From: Chlorophyllum brunneum
Lineage: Eukaryota > Basidiomycota > Agaricomycetes > Agaricales > Agaricaceae
Assembly: GCA_963576785.1 (NCBI GenBank)
Contig: OY756150.1
Location: 620,001 to 684,000 of the forward strand
DNA length: 64,000 nt
Direction: 5' to 3'
Of the stretch, positions 46,846-58,540 are shown piece by piece. The number at the start of each line of letters is the position of its first letter. Within the stretch, counting starts at the first letter, position 1. A model generated the notes under the pieces. It saw only the letters and a list, made by a program, of their open reading frames with translations, ran no database searches and was not told the origin of the DNA. The position numbers and the translations under genes are program-made.

Positions 46846-47133
46846 ATAGGAGACCCACTTCATACCCATTTGGCGTACGTTTCCCACTCCTGCTGTTGCA
46901 TCTCATTGGAGTGGTACGAGTTGTTAGCTGCGAGATTCTAGACCGCATCATAATTCATATGTATCATCCACCACCACACACAACCATCGTTGTCGAAGTT
47001 TACGGCTCATTTTCTTAAGCCACGGAACACGAGCTTCAAAAACGAACACAAGTACATTGCCAAATCTAACTACAACAGCCTAATGATACAGGAGCCACAG
47101 ATGCAGCGCACATTGGATCTCTCAGATCGATGA

Positions 47134-49596
47134 TCAGAGGTCAACATGCAATCCATCATCCTTTCTAGCTTTAGTCATGGCTACAATGAATACAGAATCA
47201 TCAGTTCCAGTAAAACAAGTTTCAGGAACGATGAAAACGTCTTACCGGCGATGATAGCGCTTCCAACACCACTTCCATCCTCTGCGTGGTATGTAACAAT
47301 GTTCCTGCAGGTTCGTATTGCTCATCAATACAATGCCATATTCTGAAGTGCGCCTCCCGACTGGACGATAGGCAAACTCTCAGAAAGGAAAGTACTCACC
47401 TCCCCTTGTCACCAAAGACATCCACGAGGCCTTCATGGACTCTATCCGGGAACCCCGGATATTTCTGTCAGCGTCGGAAGTCAGAACAAGTACATCCCGT
47501 ATCAAACGCGAAGACGCGAAGGACGTAGCCCCGAAGGTGAGGATAAAAGGGGGATAATATGAGAGACCGCACCACACAGGGGTGGTTTAATTTTAACCAG
47601 TTCGTTCATCCAAAGATCAGTCCCCATATTCAAGGAATAGACTCGGAGAAGGAGAAACATACGTTGTATAAGCTACCATCAGCACCGACAGAACAGCCTT
47701 CATCCAAATACCCCATTTTGCTAACGATAGCAGCAATGCCACAAGCGCTCAAGCGGGCTGCTCGTCTTCCGATGAGTTTGGCCAAGGCGCGGAAAAATTG
47801 ACGTTCCGCGAGCGTGGTTTCCACTGCGAAGAAGTGTGTGAAAATACCGATGATCATGAGAAGTTCATCTGTCGGATCGCTGCGATATCGGGACTCTCAG
47901 ATTAGGGGTCGGGGGTAAAGGGGAAGCACTGTCGAAAAGCTCATAACGCACCTTTCCATTAGGGATAAGAAGGCAGTGTCAAACGAGTATGGTACTTCGA
48001 GCTTGTACGTGTTCTGTCCAAGGAAGAGTACACCCTCATCTATCAGCTCACAGATTACCAAACGAAGAATTTCTCCCAAATAGCGACCAGAAATCAATTT
48101 CTGATGCATGTTAGGGGGGATAGTGGTCTATGAATATTCGGGCCGGAAAGCGATGAATACCACTCACCTCGAACGCCTGTTCTGCTGGTTTGTTAGAGGA
48201 CTCGTCCACAATGATGTCGTATTTCGTCCTCGGCAAGTGCTCATGCTCAAACGAGTCGAAAGCGCCCTAGACATCGGAAAATGATTACGATGGGTGCTTC
48301 GAAATCTGGGGTAGCATCACATCTTCTTACCCATTCACAGTTGATCGCCATGTCAAGGCCTGGGTCTATTCCCAAGTTGTTGATCTTGGGAATGTCCTTG
48401 ATGTGCTCCATATACGCGGCATTACACCCTGTCCCAAAAATCACCGCAATTTTGGTTTTAGGGTCCACATAGTGCGAAGCGATAAGCGTCCCGGTGGTAT
48501 CATTGATGAGGGCAGTGAGTGTCACAGGTAATTGCTACATGCGCATATGATGGACCAAGGTTACTCTTGGTTAGAATCTGGAGGGGTAGGGACGCACATA
48601 TTTCTCTAAGGATTTGCGGAACATTTCGGCGACGTCGTGGCCTTCGGTGTTCGTGGCGCCGAAGCCCTTGGTCCAGCGGATAAGGACACCATGGTCAATC
48701 TTTTCTTGTCTGCCACAGTATGAGTTGGACATATGCCGCTCGCGGATACAGAGCCGTGCGCTTACGAGCAAGGATATGAGAACTGATAACATTGTTAGTA
48801 TTCTAACCCAAGCGATAGCACCGTGACTGACAGTAAAACCGAGGGGGAGCGTTTCGCCCGGTTTAAGCGAGAGACCTCCATTTGAGTCACTGAAGTTGCC
48901 ATCGATGAACGTTTTGAGGCATTCTGCACAAAAGTCGAATAGTTTCTGGCCTTCATCCTGCTTCTGCTCCTCGGTTAGGCGGTACTTGGATTGGGTGATC
49001 TCGAATTTGCCTTCCCCCTGAAGAGTCACCAGACAGACACGGAGGTTGGTACCGCCTGTATCACATGGCGAACCGTCATCGAAGGCAATTCCGATGACAT
49101 TAGCGCTGGCGATAACGTACCGAGATCCAGCGCAAGGAAGTCGCCTTGCTCATTGCCTGTTGGCCAGCCGAAAACATAGGTCGGGATCATCGGCTGACAT
49201 GGAAGATCAGCTGCCCTGATTGAATGAGGGGTTGGAGTACAGACGCACCACAACTTGATCGTGTTTCTCTAGACCGGTTTCGAGCGCTTCTTTGAAAGCT
49301 TCGACAATCATCCGCATTCTCTGAGGAGTCAACGTAAATCTACGCGTCGTGTTAGCGTATTGTATTCCGTCTCAGGTCGGAATGCATCCGGACATACAAG
49401 CTCTCGAGTCTACGCAGATGATCTGCCATTGTCCTGAGCGATATCAGTCATATCTACGTAGTCATTGGGAATGGACGGGTACGTACTTCTTAGTTGCGTG
49501 CGGTAGACCTTCCTCATCGTGGGTCCTGGTGTGGAAAGCCAATGTATGGCCAGAGGCCAGGGTGATTGTGCCGGATCCTCTGCGTGAAGCAACCAT
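47134..49596 (-). CDS. Hexokinase
   Basis: Cytosolic hexose kinase that opens glycolysis. About a dozen exons. The first is proposed at 49596-49487; a 53-nt intron joins its AAG-AA to the G ACA ATG of the next, giving [15 protein letters not shown] in frame. Starting at the inner ATG (MADHLRRL) is the alternative. Conserved blocks are [64 protein letters not shown] (sugar site, spliced), [42 protein letters not shown] (adenosine site region), INCEWGAFD and [25 protein letters not shown] is near the end; stop at 47136. All catalytic blocks are present. Confidence 0.93.
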
Positions 49597-49774
49597 GGTA
49601 GTTTGTCGCGAAATGTGCCGATGGTGGTGTCGAGTAACTAGTGAGGCAGGGTGGGGCCTCCGTCAAGTTAATCTTGTCTATCTCCATCGGGTGATCTGGC
49701 CCTCGTGGGAATATTTCACCGCTGACTGCTTTGTTGCGAAATTTCGCGTCCACCACTTCTCGTCGTCGTTGCTC

Positions 49775-50280
49775 ATGATTGGCCTCAAAAGCACCCTTAA
49801 TGTGTGTCTCCACTGTGTACGGCGCGACACCACTCATATCATGTCTGAATCTCAGGTTATAGACAACTCTGGTGCGCTCCTCGTCGAGTGCGTGAATATC
49901 CTCAAGAACAAGGTCAACAACGGCTGGGGCTCTGTCGGTGACGAGATTGTCTGCGTCGTGAAGAAGGCGCGCCCCATCTCCGCAGCTTCACAAGCATCAG
50001 TAAACGCTGTCAAAGTTCGTCGCGGAGACGTTCGACGGGCCGTCATTGTCCGAACACGGAAAGCAGTGCGACGACCGGATGGCAGGATCATTCGTTTTGA
50101 CGACAATGCAGCCGTGCTGTTGAACAACAAGCGCGAAATGCTGGGAACGCGTATTGGTGGCCTAGTTAGTGCTGACCTGAGAATGAAGGGCTGGGGAAAG
50201 CTTGTTAGTTTGGCACCCAAAGTATGTGGCTGGGCTTCTCAAAGTGTGCTATTACTTGACAAGAGATTCAGGTTCTCTGA
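49775..50280 (+). CDS. Mitochondrial large ribosomal subunit protein uL14m
   Basis: Bacterial-type L14 of the mitochondrial ribosome. Three exons (49775-49801, 49856-50221, 50272-50280) give 133 aa. The 54-nt first intron has no stop and is in phase, so an unspliced reading looks open, but splicing MIGLKSTLN to [16 protein letters not shown] restores the exact L14 start. Other blocks are [49 protein letters not shown] and LGTRIGGLV. The last exon has three codons and ends KVL after KLVSLAP. It is divergent from hexokinase, 178 bp between starts. Yeast counterpart is MRPL38. Confidence 0.9.
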
Positions 50281-50824
50281 TTGTATAATATATTACACGC
50301 CTAATATACTTCGGTTGGCGTCCCAATACCCAGAGGAATGGGTTTTATCATTCTTGAACAACCGTCGTCCTCATTTGGTCGCGTCCAAGTACCCGTTCCA
50401 TACTCGGAAATGGCTCACCACCCCGCGGCCATCCCACTCCGTCGGCCGGTCACCGCCGTTCCACAAATTAACTCGGGGAGGGCGTGGTCCATGGACTTCG
50501 GTCCATTGCCCCGCGGCCCGATTTCCCACGCACGATCACAGCTTTGGTCTTCTTTTCCCTAAGCTGGCTGCTTAGTCACCAGTTGAATACAAGGCTGCCT
50601 TCCATGTCCATCAAAGGCTCACACTTGCCTCATGCTGAACACGTTTTTCCGATTAGACGCGCCCCCCTACGGAAAACAGACGGCTGTTATCACCAAACCG
50701 CCCTACACGGACTCGTGGTATATAGCTCCTGCTCATATTCCTGGGCTATTGCTGGTTTGCTCCTCCTACGTTCGGTTACTTTGTAGAATCAGTCACTTCA
50801 TACATCGCCTACCTACTTGTTCGA
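50281..50824. promoter_or_regulatory. Upstream region of the Zn2Cys6 factor
   Basis: No gene is seen. An open frame at 50632-50943 overlaps the first exon of the next gene in another frame and has no support. Promoter sequence is expected here. Confidence 0.4.
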
Positions 50825-53800
50825 ATGAGAGAATCCCGACGATCCTCGGGATCCCATACAGCTCGCGGTCCAGGTTCGTACACTACACAGGCTTGTTCCG
50901 TATGTCGTCACAAGTGCGTTCCTCCAACTCTTCTAGTCGTTAATTCCGTGCCCATAGACCTTTCACAACAGGAAAATCAAATGTGACGGCGGTAAACCAC
51001 GCTGTGAGACGTGTGTCAGTAATGGTCGCGAGACTGAGGTATGTCTTCAGCCATGACCACCACACCGAATCCATCCTCACCCTGGTAGTGTACGTATGGT
51101 AAAGAGGTCGGTCGTCGGCCCCGGACCGAAGCTCATTTTCAGGCCATGCGGAAAGCGATCGAGGTACGAGACCAGGGGATCGAGGAGCGGGATCAATACA
51201 TCCGCATTCTCGAATCCCGCATCGATCAATGTCAGAAAGAACATCCTGGTTCCACACCGTTTATCTACCAGCAATACCGACCTGGTGACTGGGAAGAGAC
51301 TTTTGAATCTCCAGAAGAGGCACCAACTGAGTTTGTTGAGGAAGAGGAGGAAAGAAGTGGTAGTGATGTTGCCAACGAGTTATGCCTTCCAACTCAGAAT
51401 CTAACGGTCGGCACATTTATATATGCCTCGTCCCTCTCGCTAAAGTCAAACTATTCTTTGTTAGCTCGTGGAGGAGGGGGGCCTATTGCTGCATGGTGCT
51501 ACGGCGCCTTTCCGTTATATTTCCGAACCCATGCAGCCTCTGCCCACCGTTCCTCGACTGTGGGCCATCTCAGAGAATCCGGAAGAATGTTACACCCTTC
51601 TCGTTGATGGCGTTGATGGGTCGGGTTTCAACCCAAATTTCGACTGGGCGAGGCATCTCCCGCTCGAAGTTAACCTTGATAGGCGCGAGCATGACAGGTA
51701 GGTGTTTGCGTTCGTAAAGCCCAAAATTAGTGATGATTTATCCTGTGTTTTTGATCTAGAATCCTCAACCTCACATTCAAGTTCTTCACCTCTTGGTGCT
51801 TACGAATAGTGCCTCCACTGTTTCTCCGTGACATGTGCCGTGCATTGACTGTGCCGAAGAACCAGCCACCTCTGCGTTTGTCCCACTATTCTGCGATGTT
51901 GCACAACGCCCTCTTGGCACTTGGGACTGCGTTCTCAGATGACCCAGCCATTCGGGATCTGAAGGCGCGCACATATTTTCTTGAGAAGGCAAAGAGTTAT
52001 ATGGATGATGAGTGCTCAAGGCCTCACCTCAGTGTTGTCAATGCGTTGAACCTCATCGGGAGCTTCCATTCTGGTCAAGGCGATCCGACTCTCGGCTATG
52101 TATATTTCGGTGAGCGTGGTTACCTCGTTCCAATTGTTTGTCAATCCTGAGAATGTCTTAGGAATGAGTGCCCGTGTGGGTCAAGCATGTGAGTGACTTT
52201 TCCCTCCTTTGGGCGTTTTGTCTTTTGTTGAACAAGCTTTCAGTGGGTTTGGGAGTGGACTGCGAGTCTTGGGTTGAGAGCGGCTACATAAAGGCAGAGG
52301 ATCAGGTCGATCGAAATTGGGCCTATTGGACGACATATTGTCAGGTGAGGCATTCGTTGAATGTCTCCACTTCTTCTGGTAACCAATGGTACCTCAGGAT
52401 GTGTGTTGGTCGCTCTATGTCGGTAGGGAATTTTGCATCGCTACGCCATCCGGAAGTGTTCCGATTCCATTCGTGGATGCCGACTTTGATAAGATGGACT
52501 GGGTTTATCCTCCATCCGGCATTCAACCCCAGCCCGGCTACGAGTCGAAGACGTTTTCATCTACTTGTCAATTGTTGACTATTGCGAAGAGTATCATGGA
52601 CATTGTGTTAGTCGAGTTCTGTCATAGCTGCTTAGCGAATACTTATCTGGTCACTCTAGGAACACTCTGGATGGTCCTGGAAATCGTCAGATGATACTTG
52701 ATCCAAAGATCAGTGAAATCGAGTGGGTACTTCATCATTGTATGTTGATACGTCACTCAGTTATTTTGTAGTCTCGCGTTGCACCAGTGGAACAGCAGCC
52801 TCCCCGAGGAGCTCAAGAACACCGTCAGGATGCGCTCGAACCCTATGCCTCACGTCCTACAGCTCCATCTTAGCTTCCATTGGGGCTTTATACTTCTCCA
52901 CAGGCCTTTTTATCGCCGTCGTTCGAAAACGATCGTCAACGCTATTGATCATGCAAAAGTTCGTTTAGCCAAACCCGTCCCAAGTTCAAGTACTGACGCG
53001 GATATGCGTAGATTTGTAAACGCTCGGCGGACTCGATTATGGAGCTCATCGAGCTATGGCGTCAATATTTTAAGTTGCGGTACGCGTCCATAACCCTGGT
53101 GCAAACTTTATTCTCCGCCGGAACGATATACCTCCTGTCCGCACTGCAGTCTGTCGAAGGCGTACGAGTCGCGAACAAGGAACTTCGACATGCTATGAAG
53201 GGTACTCTTGATTGTATCCAGTACCTGAAAGAAGTGGGAGAGTCCTGGCCATGTGCGACGAAGATTGCGAGTATACTGCGTGATTGGCAGCAACAAACCA
53301 AGCCCAAGATTCGTGAACACACGGCGATTTCGCCTTTCTCGTCCCAGATTCTATCCCCGAAGCAGTCGGAGGGTCGGTCAAAGGAGGGAGGTGAGGGTGC
53401 AAAGAGGAAAAGCAAAGCCGCAGGGGGAGGTTCGAAGAAACGTCGAAGATCTTCAAGTGCGGCAGAGGATTCGAGTTCAAGTACGAAACAGCGAAGTGAA
53501 AGTGAAGCTTCTCAGCAACCGCCAGCTCCCTCAACATCTGTCGTTGCTTCATCCAAGGGTGATACTTCAGTGGCTGGTGTACCTACACGTAGTCCTGTTG
53601 CCAATCAAGCGTTGGCATTACCGACGCCACCCCATATCACACCCTCTCCCCGGGGGCTTCAACCCCGACCGTCGTTCCAACTCGAGGCGCCTTCTCCTCA
53701 ACGTTCGCCATATCATGCACATTCTGCCTTGCCTGCTACTGGAGCGTCACCTCAACACCTGCAAGTGCAACCTTTGACCGCACCACAAGGGTCACCTCAG

Positions 53801-54472
53801 CAACTTATTCCTATCTCACCACAACCTCATGCATGGAACGCACTACCAGAAGATGTGTCCATGTCCGATGGTGCTTCTGCGCCACCTCTCAAGCGACCCT
53901 CTGCACCTCCTCCTACGCATGAGCAAAAACAATCTCAATCCCAGCAGCAACAGTCCCATTCCAACGGCAGCAACCCGAATGCATTCAATAACGTCGAACT
54001 CAACCTGGACACGCTCACCAACAGCTCGTTGCCTCATAACCAACCTGTGTTCCCGCACTACCATTTCTGGGCTCCCGGAGTCATATTCCCATCGAAATCA
54101 CCTCCAGCCAATGGCCAAGCGGTAGCTGGGAGAAGTGGGAATGGGGGAGCCGGGAACACGCCGGGAAGACCGATAAGTCCAACCAGCTATCAACTTGCAA
54201 TGCCAAACGGCGAGGGATTATGGGAAAGACCGTTTTTCCCTTTAAGCTTCTTTGACGTCGAAGAAGAGCAGGAACATGATCATATGGCGGCGTTGAATGA
54301 ATTGGGGTTCGAGTTTATTAATGGGCAGGCTTTGAGTGAGGGGATTGGCGCGATGGAGGAGGTGGGGGATGTGGATATGGGGTGGAAGGGACGTGAAGGA
54401 TGGGAGGATATCGCTGGGGAGGTGAGGGAGGAGGATCTGCTGAACTGGTTTGGCGGTGTTAGCGAGAATTGA
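50825..54472 (+). CDS. Zn2Cys6 transcription factor with fungal-specific middle domain
   Basis: Nuclear regulator. The zinc cluster, residues 24-53, spans two introns: CSVCRHKKIKCDGGKPRC then ETCVSNGRETE and CTYGKE; spacing C2-6-6-2-8 fits. A coiled-coil-like segment follows (RDQGIEERDQYIRILESRID). The middle domain shows ARVGQALGLGVDCESW, DRNWAYWTTYC, QDVCWSLYVGREFC and HLSFHWGFILLHRPFYRR, typical of Fungal_trans proteins related to NirA/Nit-4. After an exon beginning ICKRSADSIMELIELWRQYF, a proline/glutamine-rich disordered region (about 53330-54180) leads to an acidic C-terminus ending near DLLNWFGGVSEN. The target pathway is not determined; the NirA likeness is weak. Exon ends in 51400-52800 are approximate. 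Confidence 0.85.
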
Positions 54473-55147
54473 GTGTGGGTTGTGGGGTGTGCGTGATGAG
54501 ATACGGGTGATGTTCCTAATTATGCCTGGGCTTTCTCCCCCCCCCCCCCCCCCTCTTCTTTCTCTATCTGTTTACCCCCATCCGTTTCGTGTCCTGATTC
54601 GTTATTTTTTCCTGGTTTGTTAGGTTCGGTTTCCGTTCAGTTTTGAATGCCTGTTGAACGAACTGTGCTCGCTCCTCGCTTCTCTCGCTGATGTGGACCG
54701 ATGGACGACTTACTCACTGGTGGGTTTCCGGAGGTCGACATTCAGCAATTATGCTCTTCCTTGTCTTTCCCTCTCTCGACCTGTGTACTATATGCGCTAG
54801 GCCGTCTGTTGAGCTGGACTTTTTTGTTTTTTTTTTTCGTTTTACTTGTTGACCTTGAACATGTTCTTGGTTGACTATTTTCTTACCCTCCCCAGGCATC
54901 TTGACTGAGCTAGATGCTCTCCTCCTTTCTCTCCTCTATTTTTTGTTGGACATTGGTTGCAGAATCCTTGGTTAGCAGGGATCTGTCTGATTCGATCGTT
55001 GTTTTTGAGATCGCGTCTGTGTGTATTTATTTATTTAAATTCATGGGATTTTAGCAGGTTAATACCATAGGATAGGTAAGTAGGATATCACGTAGTACTC
55101 AATGTATCACGGCTAGTTACAATACAGCATTTAATGTGTAAAAAGAA
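54473..55147. other. Intergenic with homopolymer tracts
   Basis: No gene is seen. It contains a run of 17 C at about 54537-54553 and a T-rich tract near 54820-54840. It lies between convergent 3' ends of the Zn2Cys6 gene and the minus F-box gene. Confidence 0.5.
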
Positions 55148-56572
55148 TCATTCGTCGTTAGTACGCCAAGTGACAATTCCGCCCTGACTGAAGAGATCTC
55201 TCTCGGCCTTGGAAATTGAAGGAGCATCGCCGACTACTGTGACAAACTCTATAACGCCAGTCATGACACCAACACTGGGATCGAGGTTGTTGCGGGCATT
55301 TATGAGTGAAGTGATGGCGGAGGGCGTGAAGTTTGTACAGTTTGTGAGGTAAAGGAGAGATAGATTTGGACAGGCGAAGGGGATAGGGGTGATAAGAGGG
55401 TTTTGGTGGTCGTTGGTGGCATGCAACGGAGAACACATCATGTGGAGAACGGAATCGTCAAAGCCTGGAGAAGAGTCGATGATGAGTCTGTGACCACTCC
55501 ATGTACGAAGGAGAGAGATAAAGTGATCGGGATGGGTTATGTTTTTGAGGGTGAGAGAGAAGGTGGTAGGAATGGTTGTTGGGTCGGTGGTGGTACCGGG
55601 AGGAAATGTACAGGACTCGATGCGGATGGAGTATAGGTCGCCGAGAAAGGTGTATTGGAAGAGGTGGGTGAGGAAAGGAAAAGATATTTGTGAGAGGACG
55701 AGAACCTGGAGGGCAAATGGATAGACATCGGAGGTATCGAGGGAAGTGTCGAAGGAGACGTTGAAAAGGGTGAGGAGACGGAGATCGGAGAGGACCTGTA
55801 TGGAGAGAGAGGCGAGTGCAGATGCAAACGGAAGTGGCGTCGAGGCCAGGTTTCGGATGATGAGCGATCGAAGGGTGTTGAACGAGCCTGCCCACCACTT
55901 TGCATGGCTGATGGCTACCTGGCAGAAGTTGGGTCCGTCGACGAGAAGGGTGTAGAGTGCCGGACAGCGGAGAGGGTGTGGTGGAAGAGGTTGTGCGTGT
56001 GCGGCAGGATTGACGCCATCATCAGTGTCAGCGTCGAGTTTGAGTTGGGTGAGGTAGGGTGCATCGCCAGCGAAATCATGGCGGAGAGAGGGGAGAGAGG
56101 AGGATCTGGATACGTGGATGAAGAGATACTGACAGCGGGCGAAATGTGGCTTGAGTGCGTCGATGGCAGCCCGCACGCGCTGAGCCTCTTGTGGATGGGG
56201 ATCTGCAGTGGAGGAGCGACGGGTGATGTAGACCTCGATGGGGAGCTCGTTTGAATAGGCGAGAAAGTCGCGGATGTCGGCGACGGGAGTGGGCGGGTCG
56301 TCGATGAGAAAGACAGGGCGGGTCCAGTACTCGGGGACGGAGGCGAGGACGGCGCGCCATCGCGGGTGGACGGCCGCCTGGGCAAACGGAAAGAGGGCGG
56401 GATCGGCGTGCGGAAAGGCCTCGGTCGGCCCCCAGGCGACGTGGCGGGTGTGGGTACGGCGACAGGTGATGCAGTTGCTGGTGCAGATCGAGTAGCTGGC
56501 CGCGAAGAGAGACCGGAAGACGGCGAGGAGCAGCTCCGCGGGGAGATCGTCGATGGAAGAAGCCAACCCCAT
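55148..56572 (-). CDS. F-box-like protein, intronless (minus member of a divergent pair)
   Basis: Single-exon gene of 474 aa from the ATG at 56572 (MGLASSIDDLPAELLLAVF). The open frame continues upstream to 56716, but that part is low-complexity and overlaps the neighbour. The F-box-like motif is at residues about 8-20. It is followed by a Cys/His-rich insert (CTSNCITCRRTHTRH) and then AAVHPRWRAVLASVPEYWTR, the usual second half of basidiomycete F-box-like proteins. The rest is leucine-rich with LRR-like spacing and ends TWRTNDE. F-box proteins recruit substrates to SCF ubiquitin ligases; the substrate is unknown. The paralogue on the other strand starts 63 bp away. Confidence 0.75.
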   Translation of the reverse strand: MGLASSIDDLPAELLLAVFRSLFAASYSICTSNCITCRRTHTRHVAWGPTEAFPHADPALFPFAQAAVHPRWRAVLASVPEYWTRPVFLIDDPPTPVADIRDFLAYSNELPIEVYITRRSSTADPHPQEAQRVRAAIDALKPHFARCQYLFIHVSRSSSLPSLRHDFAGDAPYLTQLKLDADTDDGVNPAAHAQPLPPHPLRCPALYTLLVDGPNFCQVAISHAKWWAGSFNTLRSLIIRNLASTPLPFASALASLSIQVLSDLRLLTLFNVSFDTSLDTSDVYPFALQVLVLSQISFPFLTHLFQYTFLGDLYSIRIESCTFPPGTTTDPTTIPTTFSLTLKNITHPDHFISLLRTWSGHRLIIDSSPGFDDSVLHMMCSPLHATNDHQNPLITPIPFACPNLSLLYLTNCTNFTPSAITSLINARNNLDPSVGVMTGVIEFVTVVGDAPSISKAERDLFSQGGIVTWRTNDE

Positions 56573-56635
56573 TTTCCTTTTTCCGCCGGTCCCAATCCGC
56601 CTTTCCTCGCTTCCTCCCTCTCTCTTCCCTCCACC

Positions 56636-58204
56636 ATGTCCCCTGCGCCTGCTCCTTTCCTCTCCGCTTCTCCTCACCATCCCTTTCCCAGATCCCGTGG
56701 ACAGCACCTTGCCCAATCACTTCCAACTGAACTGCTCCTCATCATCTTTTCATTTGTCTTCGATGATCTCGCCACGTACTGCATCGAATCCCATGAGGCC
56801 CACACAGAATGCGCCGTCTGTAACAGCCCCTTCACTAATGGCCTCAAACATGTCGTCTGGGAATGGCACGACAACGTCTGGTCCCGTGCCCTCTTCCCCT
56901 ACTCTCTTGCCGCCGTTTGTCGTCGTTGGAGGGCCATCATGGCCAGTGTGCCTCAGTTCTGGACACGTTTGATTATCTTTGTCGATGGTCCCCTCGTCGA
57001 CCTCCCCTCGCACCTCAAATGGTCAACCAAACTCCCTATTGAGGTCTACGTTCTCCGCCGGCGCCACAGCACTTCTCTTGGCATCGACAAGTCTGAGCGG
57101 GCGCGGTCCAAAAAGGTGTTTGAAGCACTTAAACCGCACCTCCACCGTTGCCACGTCCTCCGTTTCTCCCTCCTTCAAAGCACATCCCTACCTTCCCTCA
57201 TATCCGACTTTGCCGGCATCAACGCTCCTTTACTCACTGACCTACGACTGGAATGCGAAGTTGACGACCAGAGAGACTATCCTGATCCTTTGCCCGAGTA
57301 CCCCAACATCCAGTTCCACTGCCCTTCACTAACCGCCCTCTCCCTCAACGGACGTAATTTTCGGGACCTGTCGCTAGCTATTCAACATAATCACGGCTTC
57401 TGGCTCCCTATGCTGCAGCCCATTGAAAAGTTCACTGTGGCGCATTACTCGGCTTCCGAGTTCTCTGAACTCACCTTATCCAACATGCTCCAGGTCATCT
57501 GCCGAGATTGCATGCCGCGCCTCACCTTTCTCAAACTCGTCGATCTCGAAATCCAACCCACCCCAACCCTACCCACCATCCCCAGTGTCGAGATCGCCGC
57601 ACTCCATGTCCACCTCGAAGAGCTCGAGCCTGACGTCATCAAACACCTATCTGCATCTATCGATGTCGTACATGACCTCGAGTCCTTTCACGTCATCGGG
57701 TCGTCGATACCTGACGGCTGGCATATTCCAGACACATGTGATCTGGTAATGGAAGAAGTCAATGATCTTCGTGGGATCCACTCCCCTGTGAAGGAATGGA
57801 TTGGGAACAGGCTGGTGTTTACGGGGTGTAATGGGTTCAACGACGAATTTCTCAAGATGCTCCGAAGCCCAAGAAGATTACACTTCCCACTGACGACGCA
57901 GCCGACAAGCATCCTGTCTCCATTCAATTGTTCAAATTTGCAAGAGATTTATTTGAACGATTGCATAAACTACACGATTGCAGAGTTGAAGTTGGTGGTT
58001 GCGGCGCGCAACTCGGGATTGGTGCCGCGGGGGAGGCGGGCAATGGAGAGCGATGGCCCACCCTGTATATTGGAGCTGTATGTCACTGGGATTGGGCCCA
58101 AGTTGTCCAGGGAGGACAAGGCGTGGTTTGAGCAACGTTTGCCACTATTTTACTGGGAAACCAGACCTCGGTCAACGTTAGACCAATGCGGACATGATGA
58201 ATAG
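56636..58204 (+). CDS. F-box-like protein, intronless (plus member of a divergent pair)
   Basis: Single-exon gene of 522 aa from the ATG at 56636 (ccaccATG context). The open frame extends further upstream, but only through the promoter gap and the opposite gene. F-box-like LPTELLLIIFSFVFDDL (residues about 29-45) is followed by a Cys/His-rich insert (CIESHEAHTECAVC) and AAVCRRWRAIMASVPQFWTR. Residues 120-500 align in order with the minus-strand gene (LPIEVYVLRRRHST vs LPIEVYITRRSST; CPSLTALSLNGRNF vs CPALYTLLVDGPNF). The pair is thus an inverted duplication that has diverged strongly. Function as SCF adaptor is inferred. Confidence 0.75.
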   Translation: MSPAPAPFLSASPHHPFPRSRGQHLAQSLPTELLLIIFSFVFDDLATYCIESHEAHTECAVCNSPFTNGLKHVVWEWHDNVWSRALFPYSLAAVCRRWRAIMASVPQFWTRLIIFVDGPLVDLPSHLKWSTKLPIEVYVLRRRHSTSLGIDKSERARSKKVFEALKPHLHRCHVLRFSLLQSTSLPSLISDFAGINAPLLTDLRLECEVDDQRDYPDPLPEYPNIQFHCPSLTALSLNGRNFRDLSLAIQHNHGFWLPMLQPIEKFTVAHYSASEFSELTLSNMLQVICRDCMPRLTFLKLVDLEIQPTPTLPTIPSVEIAALHVHLEELEPDVIKHLSASIDVVHDLESFHVIGSSIPDGWHIPDTCDLVMEEVNDLRGIHSPVKEWIGNRLVFTGCNGFNDEFLKMLRSPRRLHFPLTTQPTSILSPFNCSNLQEIYLNDCINYTIAELKLVVAARNSGLVPRGRRAMESDGPPCILELYVTGIGPKLSREDKAWFEQRLPLFYWETRPRSTLDQCGHDE

Positions 58205-58540
58205 AACTTTGTGTATTCTATCAGCGGTGATAATCAATGCGTTTTTCCGTTGGGTATATATATAGCCTTTTCAAGTCGCGAGGCATGCAATCGCCTCTGA
58301 CAGCAAGCACAATACCAGTATTATAAGATGGGATAACTGTAGCCGTGATACCCTCTGGGCATAAGTGAGCGCGGGTGGAAGGGAATGCGGTCATCGTGAG
58401 CCCTGATAACAATACCCCATGAAAGGCGTAGTTTCAGTTTGGCACACAGCCAAATGACTCCCGGCAGGGAGAGTCCTGAGTCTATGATGTATTCCAGCGG
58501 AACCCCCCACCCAAGGAGGTCGAGGAGGAGATCCCCGCAG
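58205..58540. other. Intergenic between convergent genes
   Basis: No gene is seen; 3' flanks of the plus F-box gene and of the small minus gene. Confidence 0.5.

Noticed and set aside
49349..50575. A 408-codon plus-strand open frame covering uL14m
   Set aside because: Only the middle part is ribosomal protein. The 5' part is antisense to hexokinase exons, and the ends are read through the uL14m introns.
54537..54553. C17 tract as a functional element or origin
   Set aside because: A single homopolymer in an intergenic 3' flank; no repeat or pairing structure supports more.
56366..56635. Extended N-terminus of the plus F-box gene (612-codon frame)
   Set aside because: The extra 90 codons are antisense to the start of the minus F-box gene and the promoter gap. 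The ATG at 56636 has good context and precedes the F-box.
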